Made by a program: the position numbers and the translations under genes
Notes under the pieces: model-generated
What the model was told of the DNA's origin: nothing
The model's database searches: none
The model's input: only the letters and a program-made list of their open reading frames with translations
In this document: positions 8,112-14,101 of the stretch, in pieces
Layout: each line of letters begins with the position of its first letter
Position numbering within the stretch: position 1 is the first letter of the stretch
DNA from: Lachnospiraceae bacterium
GTDB taxonomy: Bacteria > Bacillota_A > Clostridia > Lachnospirales > Lachnospiraceae
Direction of reading: 5' to 3'
Assembly (NCBI GenBank): GCA_016281675.1
Contig: JAEEJD010000040.1
Coordinates: 1-14,101, forward strand
Length of the DNA: 14,101 nt

Positions 8112-8184
8112 GCTTCCGTGGCTCAGTTGGTAGAGCGAGGCATTCGTAATGCCTAGGTCGCCGGTTCGAGTCCGGCCGGGAGCT
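8112..8184 (+). tRNA. tRNA-Thr (anticodon CGU, reads ACG)
   Basis: A complete cloverleaf of 73 nt. The acceptor stem is GCTTCCG with CGGGAGC (one G-U pair). The D arm is GCTC-AGTTGGTA-GAGC. The anticodon arm is AGGCA-TTCGTAA-TGCCT with anticodon CGT. The variable loop is AGGTC and the T arm is GCCGG-TTCGAGT-CCGGC. G1-C72, C2-G71, G35 and U36 are the known bacterial threonine identity elements and are all present. The discriminator is T, and the next bases are TCC, so CCA is not encoded and must be added by the nucleotidyltransferase. It lies between a membrane-protein gene and argH. Confidence 0.97.
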
Positions 8185-8190
8185 TCCGAA

Positions 8191-8227
8191 AGGGACTGTT
8201 ATCAGATACAGTCCCTATTATTATAAA
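8191..8227 (+). terminator. Hairpin after tRNA-Thr, probably a weak terminator
   Basis: AGGGACTGT (8191-8199) pairs perfectly with ACAGTCCCT (8208-8216) around an 8-nt loop. Two more A-T pairs are possible inside the loop if one T is bulged. The following tract is ATTATTATTATAAAA, in which T is interrupted by A every third base, so intrinsic termination should be incomplete. The tract runs straight into the argH ribosome binding site (AGGAG, 8229-8233). It may end the tRNA transcript, mark a processing site, or both. Confidence 0.6.
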
Positions 8228-8239
8228 AAGGAGATAATC

Positions 8240-9619
<1,380 letters not shown>

Positions 9620-9633
9620 GAGGAGATGAAAAG

Positions 9634-10719
9634 ATGAGTGAGAAATTACGTGTAGGTATCCTCGGAGGTACCGGAATGGTCGGGCAGAGATTTATTTCGC
9701 TGCTGGAGAACCATCCCTGGTTTGAAGTCAAAGTCATTGCAGCTTCCGAAAGAAGCGCAGGCAAGAGATATGAAGATGCGGTCGGTGGCCGTTGGAAGAT
9801 GACAACACCTATGCCCGAAGCCGTAAAGGACATAGTTGTCATGAATGTCAATGAAGTTGAGAAGGTTGCAGCCGACGTTGATTTCGTTTTCTCGGCGGTT
9901 GACATGACAAAGGATGAGATCCGCGCGATAGAGGAAGCTTATGCGAAGACGGAGACTCCCGTTGTCTCCAATAACAGTGCTCATCGCTGGACCCCTGATG
10001 TTCCGATGGTAATCCCCGAGATCAATCCCGATCATATCGCAATTATCGAAGAACAGAGAAAGAGACTCGGAACGAAGAAGGGTTTTGTTGCAGTTAAACC
10101 CAACTGCTCAATACAAAGTTACACACCCGCGCTTGCGGCATGGGCCGAGTTCGAGCCTTATGAAGTTGTTGCTTCAACATATCAGGCTATCTCGGGTGCC
10201 GGAAAGACTTTCAAAGACTGGCCGGAGATGATTGAAAATGTTATCCCGTATATCGGTGGCGAAGAGGAGAAGTCCGAACAGGAGCCGCTTAAGATCCTCG
10301 GAAAGCTTGAAAACGGTGAGATCGTCAAGGCAAAAGAGCCGGTGATCACGTGTCAGTGTATCAGGGTTCCGGTACTTGACGGACATACGGCTTCGGTATT
10401 TGTCAAGTTCAGAAAGAAACCAACGAAAGAACAGCTTATTGAGAAGCTTGTAAGTTATTCGGGAGTTCCGCAGGAACTTGAGCTGCCTTCGGCTCCGAAA
10501 CAGTTTATCAGGTATATGGAGGAAGACAACAGACCTCAGGTTAAACTTGATGTCGATTTCGAACATGGAATGGGTATTTCGATCGGAAGACTCCGTGAGG
10601 ACACCGTATACGATTACAAGTTCGTGGGACTGTCCCATAATACCGTACGCGGCGCTGCAGGCGGCGGTATCCTTTGCGCAGAACTTCTGAAGGCAAAGGG
10701 ATATATTACGAAGAAATAA
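9634..10719 (+). CDS. asd: Aspartate-semialdehyde dehydrogenase (archaeal/fungal-type)
   Basis: Reduces aspartyl phosphate to aspartate semialdehyde with NADPH, the branch-point step towards lysine, threonine, methionine and diaminopimelate for the cell wall. The 361 residues start with the Rossmann motif VGILGGTGMVGQRFISLL. The catalytic cysteine is C158 in VKPNCSIQ and the probable base is H251 in VLDGHTASVF. The SNNSAHRW block and the C-terminal VGLSHNTVRGAAGG are also present. The sequence style (LRVGILGGTGMVGQRF, NHPWFEVKVIAASERSAGK) fits the archaeal/fungal-type subfamily rather than the E. coli or B. subtilis type, by recognition only. A strong AGGAGGAG (9618-9625) overlaps the argH stop and lies 8 nt before the ATG. 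The gap to argH is 14 bp, so the two are almost certainly co-transcribed. Confidence 0.95.
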   Translation: MSEKLRVGILGGTGMVGQRFISLLENHPWFEVKVIAASERSAGKRYEDAVGGRWKMTTPMPEAVKDIVVMNVNEVEKVAADVDFVFSAVDMTKDEIRAIEEAYAKTETPVVSNNSAHRWTPDVPMVIPEINPDHIAIIEEQRKRLGTKKGFVAVKPNCSIQSYTPALAAWAEFEPYEVVASTYQAISGAGKTFKDWPEMIENVIPYIGGEEEKSEQEPLKILGKLENGEIVKAKEPVITCQCIRVPVLDGHTASVFVKFRKKPTKEQLIEKLVSYSGVPQELELPSAPKQFIRYMEEDNRPQVKLDVDFEHGMGISIGRLREDTVYDYKFVGLSHNTVRGAAGGGILCAELLKAKGYITKK

Positions 10720-10736
10720 TCCGAAAGAGTAACGAC

Positions 10737-12479
10737 GTGGAAGATTTAAAGTATCAGATAGATCTCTTGACAGCTTTAAACGAGAGACTCCTTGCGAGTG
10801 AGAAGATGTACCGGCACATTGCTGAATGTTCCGGCACTCTTTTCATGTATTTCGATTACAAGTGTTCACCTACAAAGGTTGAGCTTGTCGGGCCCTGGGA
10901 TGAGAAGGTCGGAGAGAAGATCGCCAATCATCCGTACGATGAATCTTATATGCTGAATCTCCTCTTTGACGAGGATCAGGACAAGTTCAGGATTCATATG
11001 CTTGAGATCGAAAGAGAAGGTCTTGAGTCCGATACTATTGAGGTCAGGTCAAGAAACAAGCGTTACTGGCTGTCTTGTTTCGTTAACGTTACATATGACG
11101 ATGACCGTAATCCCATAGAGAAAATCATATCCATTAAAGATATCACAAAGATCAAGATGAACTCGGAAGAGCTCGAATATCTTGCTTTCTATGATTCCCT
11201 TACAGGTGTATATAACAGAAACTATTTCGTCAGGAAATTCCGTGACATGTGCGAGCGGGCCGACAGCGAGAAGGCCAGCGTTGAACTCATGTTTGTTGAT
11301 ATCGACGATTTCAAGAAGATCAACGATTCGATCGGTCTTCTGTTCGGGGACGAACTCGTTCAGGAATTCGGTCAGTATCTTAAGGGTTTTAATACAGAAG
11401 AAGTGATAGTCGGACGTTTCGGAAGCGATGTGTTCGTTATCGCCATATACAATCCGTGCGGTCAGAGAAGCAGCGATGTAATTTATCGTAAGATACTTGA
11501 GCGTCTGCGTCATCCGTTCATGCTAACCAACAAGACCGAGATAATGTTTACGGTATCTGTGGGCGTTGCCGAATATCCGGATGCAGGAAGGACCGCTCTT
11601 GAAGTTGTCAAGAATGCAGAGATAGTACTCTATAAGACAAAAGAGCACGGCAAGAACGGCATACAGTATTTTGAAATTGATATTCTGAACAAGTTTATCA
11701 GGAATGTCTCCGTTGAAAAGCAGCTCAAGGAAGCTATCGAGACGGAAGGATTCCAGCTTTACTACCAGCCACAGTACTATGCGGCAAGCGGTAACCTGAG
11801 AGGTGCGGAAGCACTTATACGCTGGCCTGACCCGGAAAGCGACGGATTTATCACTTCTCCCGGTGAGTTTATCCCTATTGCGGAGAAGAACGGTGCGATC
11901 ATACCTATCGGTAATTTTGTCCTTAAAGAAGCGTTGAAGACGCTTTCCGACTGGCGTAACAAATACCATATCCCGATGATTCTGTCGATAAACATATCGG
12001 CGTTATCCCTCGAGAAAGAGAACTTTGTCGATAACATATCTCATCTGATCAGTCTTTACGGTATCAATACCGATACGGTTGAGCTTGAGATAACAGAGTC
12101 CGTATTTATCAATAATTTTGAAGACGTTATAGATAAGATCAAGACTCTGCGGGGACTGGGAATGAGGATAAGCCTTGATGATTTCGGAACCGGATTCTCG
12201 TCGCTGTCGTATTTAAAGCAGCTTCCCATCGACACACTCAAGATCGACAAATCATTCATCGAAACGGCTGTTAAGGACGAAAGCTCCAGTATCATATATG
12301 AGAGCGTTATCCAAATGTCCCAGAAGCTCGGTTTTGAGACCGTTGCCGAAGGGGTTGAGACGAGAGAGCAGTTTAACTACCTTCGCGAGAAGAATATCGA
12401 TATCATTCAGGGTTATCTTCTCGGAAAACCGATCAGCAAAGTCGAGTTCGAGAAACTTCTTATCAGGCAGATCCCCTGA
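10737..12479 (+). CDS. PAS-GGDEF-EAL protein, predicted cyclic-di-GMP phosphodiesterase
   Basis: Start chosen as GTG at 10737, with GAAAGAG 7 nt upstream, giving 580 residues; an in-frame TTG at 10674 would lie inside asd and is less likely. A short coiled segment (1-25) leads into a PAS-like sensor (~25-135), with no membrane segment, so it is cytosolic. The GGDEF domain begins at DSLTGVYNR (153), but its signature is GSDVF (229-233), losing the second Gly and the catalytic Glu, so it is probably not a cyclase. The EAL domain keeps its full catalytic set: E358 in EALIRW, N419, E451 in LEITES, D481-D482 in DDFGTG, K502, E538 in AEGVET and Q558 in QGYLLG. Hydrolysis of c-di-GMP to pGpG is therefore expected, perhaps tuned by PAS ligand and by GTP in the dead GGDEF domain. 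It lies 17 bp after asd and 23 bp before the ATPase gene. Confidence 0.92.
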   Translation: MEDLKYQIDLLTALNERLLASEKMYRHIAECSGTLFMYFDYKCSPTKVELVGPWDEKVGEKIANHPYDESYMLNLLFDEDQDKFRIHMLEIEREGLESDTIEVRSRNKRYWLSCFVNVTYDDDRNPIEKIISIKDITKIKMNSEELEYLAFYDSLTGVYNRNYFVRKFRDMCERADSEKASVELMFVDIDDFKKINDSIGLLFGDELVQEFGQYLKGFNTEEVIVGRFGSDVFVIAIYNPCGQRSSDVIYRKILERLRHPFMLTNKTEIMFTVSVGVAEYPDAGRTALEVVKNAEIVLYKTKEHGKNGIQYFEIDILNKFIRNVSVEKQLKEAIETEGFQLYYQPQYYAASGNLRGAEALIRWPDPESDGFITSPGEFIPIAEKNGAIIPIGNFVLKEALKTLSDWRNKYHIPMILSINISALSLEKENFVDNISHLISLYGINTDTVELEITESVFINNFEDVIDKIKTLRGLGMRISLDDFGTGFSSLSYLKQLPIDTLKIDKSFIETAVKDESSSIIYESVIQMSQKLGFETVAEGVETREQFNYLREKNIDIIQGYLLGKPISKVEFEKLLIRQIP

Positions 12480-12502
12480 ACTGACACTGCAATAACCTAT
12501 CT

Positions 12503-13873
12503 ATGTACAGAAAACAGGACCTTCAATATTTACAGGATATATTTGACAGAAGTTCAAACGATATCGCTGTGCTCTACGGAAAGACTTCTTCGGGACTGTC
12601 CGAGATTCTTTCCGATTTTATCAAGGATAAGGAATGTCTGTATTACCGGGCCAGTGCCGTTAATGATTCGCTGCAGCGGCAGCTGTTCGCCGGAGAACTT
12701 CACGAGCAGACCAGATCTCCTATATTTCCCACTGACGATTACGACAAACTCATAAACACGTATCTGAATGAGAAGACCGACAGGAAGAAGCTTATAGTCT
12801 TTGATGATTTTGATTTTCTTGTCAAAGATAATAAGACATTTGTCAATTTCCTCGCAGGACTCCTTTTTGGACACAGCAATCCCGGAATATGCATGATCCT
12901 TCTCGTTTGCGCCAACATCCGCTGGGTAGAGAATGACATGGTAAAGACGCTGGGGCGAAAATCATCCGAAATATCGGGCGTTATTAAATTGAATGAGTAT
13001 ACTCCGACAGAATTTTACGAGTGTTTTCCCGGGATGCCTCTGGCCGAAGCAATGGGGATATATGCGCTGATCGGGGGCAAATGTCATTATTACGATAAAA
13101 TAACGGCCGATACCACAATGAAGTCGTTTATTAATATGCGGCTCGAACGATGGGCTGATATCGATAACGATCCGTACCTTTATCTTCCGAAAGAGATCAG
13201 AGAGCCGTCGTTATATAACACCATACTCGTTAATATTGCGGCCGGAAACGGGAAACTCAATGATCTTCATACGGCGACCGGAATGGATCGGGGGAAACTT
13301 TCTGTGTATATTAAGACTCTTATCGAACACGGAATTGTTTCGAAAGTCGTCAGTGCCAATATCGGCAAGGGAACCGATACCCAAAAGGGAATGTACAGAA
13401 TAGAAGACAGGATGATCAGATTCTATTACAGGCTAGTGTTCCCGCATCTTTCATCGCTTCGACTTCTCGGACCCGAGCGGTTCTACAGGAAGTTTATCGA
13501 ACACGGGATCGTCCCTTTTATGGAGGAAGTATATCCGCTTTACTGCATGGAACACGTGAAGTGGCTTAGGGACAACAACCGTTTGACGTTTAAGGTTGCA
13601 TCCGTGGAGGAATATCATGACAAGAACGGTTATATTGAATTTGTTGTGATCGCTGCGGGCGGAAGCGTTATAGCATGCTCATGCAGATATGCGCCCCCGC
13701 ATATGAGTTATGCGGTTATAGATAAGATAAAGGCAACGGTTCGTAAAGATAAGATACTGTGCGATAATATATGGTTGTTTTCAGCAAGCGGATTTGATCA
13801 GAAGCTTTCCATGTACGGAAGCGTCACGCCGGGCATCAATCTTATTGACGGTGAGGCGCAAAGGCTCCATTGA
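12503..13873 (+). CDS. Degenerate archaeal-ATPase/DUF234-type protein
   Basis: The 456 residues follow the plan of the prokaryotic AAA-like ATPases that end in DUF234. The N-terminal MYRKQDLQYLQDIF corresponds to the usual FxGREKELxxL. The P-loop region is LYGKTSSGLSEIL (24-36), where the position of the invariant Walker A lysine is Leu32. Walker B is LIVFDDFDFL (97-106), with Asp instead of the catalytic Glu. GIYALIGGKCHYY matches the family's AxxGGxPxY motif. A winged helix follows (~240-290, LHTATGMDRGKLSVYIKTLI), then YRIEDRMIRFYYRLV, the usual entry to DUF234. In the C-terminal nuclease-like fold the expected D and ECKW are E379 and SCRY (393-396). ATP hydrolysis and nuclease activity are thus both doubtful. 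No Shine-Dalgarno sequence precedes the ATG, although the start fits the family. Partners and role are unknown. Confidence 0.82.
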   Translation: MYRKQDLQYLQDIFDRSSNDIAVLYGKTSSGLSEILSDFIKDKECLYYRASAVNDSLQRQLFAGELHEQTRSPIFPTDDYDKLINTYLNEKTDRKKLIVFDDFDFLVKDNKTFVNFLAGLLFGHSNPGICMILLVCANIRWVENDMVKTLGRKSSEISGVIKLNEYTPTEFYECFPGMPLAEAMGIYALIGGKCHYYDKITADTTMKSFINMRLERWADIDNDPYLYLPKEIREPSLYNTILVNIAAGNGKLNDLHTATGMDRGKLSVYIKTLIEHGIVSKVVSANIGKGTDTQKGMYRIEDRMIRFYYRLVFPHLSSLRLLGPERFYRKFIEHGIVPFMEEVYPLYCMEHVKWLRDNNRLTFKVASVEEYHDKNGYIEFVVIAAGGSVIACSCRYAPPHMSYAVIDKIKATVRKDKILCDNIWLFSASGFDQKLSMYGSVTPGINLIDGEAQRLH

Positions 13874-13898
13874 CACATCTTAAGTATGATGATAAATT
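13870..13898 (+). promoter_or_regulatory. Promoter for the ABC binding-protein gene
   Basis: A perfect TTGACA (13870-13875), 17 bp, then TAAATT (13893-13898, 4 of 6 matches). The TGA stop of the ATPase gene (13871-13873) lies inside the -35. Transcription would begin near 13905, giving a leader of about 40 nt before the ATG at 13947. There is no terminator hairpin between the ATPase stop and this gene, and no riboswitch fits in the leader. Confidence 0.65.
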
Positions 13899-13946
13899 AA
13901 AAAAGTCGTATTTAACGCACCCTTTATAATATTTGGAGGATTTGTT

Positions 13947-14101
13947 ATGAAAAAGTTACTGGTTGTTTTAATGGCAGGCATATGTCTTGTTTCACTTGCA
14001 GCCTGCAAAGGTGCAACGTCCAATAAGCTTGTAATGGCTACAAATGCCGCATTTCCACCGTATGAGTATGTTGACGGAAAAGAAATAGTAGGTATCGATG
14101 C
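13947..14101 (+). CDS. Amino-acid ABC transporter substrate-binding lipoprotein, 3' partial
   Basis: Only the first 51 codons are inside the window. The protein begins with a lipoprotein signal peptide: MKK, a hydrophobic core LLVVLMAGICLV, then the lipobox SLAAC with the lipidated Cys at residue 20. The mature part starts KGATSNKLVMATNAAFPPYE and continues with a VGID segment. This is the typical N-terminus of family 3 solute-binding proteins for polar amino acids, which deliver substrate to an ABC permease at the outer face of the membrane. The substrate cannot be told from this much sequence. A GGAGG (13935-13939) lies 7 nt before the ATG. The permease and ATPase genes would be expected just beyond the window end. 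Confidence 0.92.
   Translation, partial: MKKLLVVLMAGICLVSLAACKGATSNKLVMATNAAFPPYEYVDGKEIVGID

Noticed and set aside
10674..10736. In-frame TTG start for the PAS-GGDEF-EAL gene inside asd
   Set aside because: It would overlap asd by 46 bp, shows no ribosome binding site, and adds residues unlike the start of a sensor protein. The GTG at 10737 is better placed.
13925..13930. Perfect TATAAT just before the binding-protein gene
   Set aside because: No -35 lies at the right distance, and transcription would begin in the ribosome binding site. TTGACA at 13870 with TAAATT fits better.

Overview
The window reads as compact chromosomal DNA from an anaerobic Firmicute. The best guess is Lachnospiraceae (Butyrivibrio/Roseburia-like), inferred from the gene families and moderate GC rather than from any marker gene. 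All genes are on the + strand and gaps are 2 to about 140 bp. No insertion sequence, phage gene, CRISPR array or origin is visible, and no stretch over 300 bp lacks a gene.

Layout: (1) 1-2436 is the 3' part of a large BspA-type leucine-rich-repeat surface protein with an Asn/Thr-rich stalk and a C-terminal membrane anchor. (2) 2460-4977 is a tight cluster: NADP-dependent isocitrate dehydrogenase, the NADH-sensing repressor Rex (stop and start overlap by one base), and a coiled-coil protein of unknown function. (3) A strong promoter at 4982-5010 precedes yebC and a multi-pass, glycosyltransferase-like membrane protein with a long charged cytosolic tail. (4) A tRNA-Thr(CGU) at 8112-8184 has its own promoter, built into the last codons and stop codon of the membrane-protein gene. 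It is followed by a hairpin with a poor U-tract. (5) 8240-13873 holds argH, asd (archaeal/fungal-type), a PAS-GGDEF-EAL cyclic-di-GMP protein and a degenerate DUF234-type ATPase, with gaps of 14-23 bp and no internal terminator. (6) At 13870 a new promoter, whose -35 contains the ATPase stop codon, starts an amino-acid ABC transporter binding lipoprotein that runs off the window.

Functionally the window combines 2-oxoglutarate/NADPH production beside a redox sensor, arginine and aspartate-family biosynthesis, amino-acid uptake, c-di-GMP turnover and cell-surface functions. Most of it is ordinary housekeeping. I see no clear-cut new defence or mobile system. The points most worth a second look are the ATPase that has lost both its Walker A lysine and its nuclease-like motif, the promoters that share bases with upstream stop codons, the leaky-looking tRNA/argH junction, and the icd-rex overlap.
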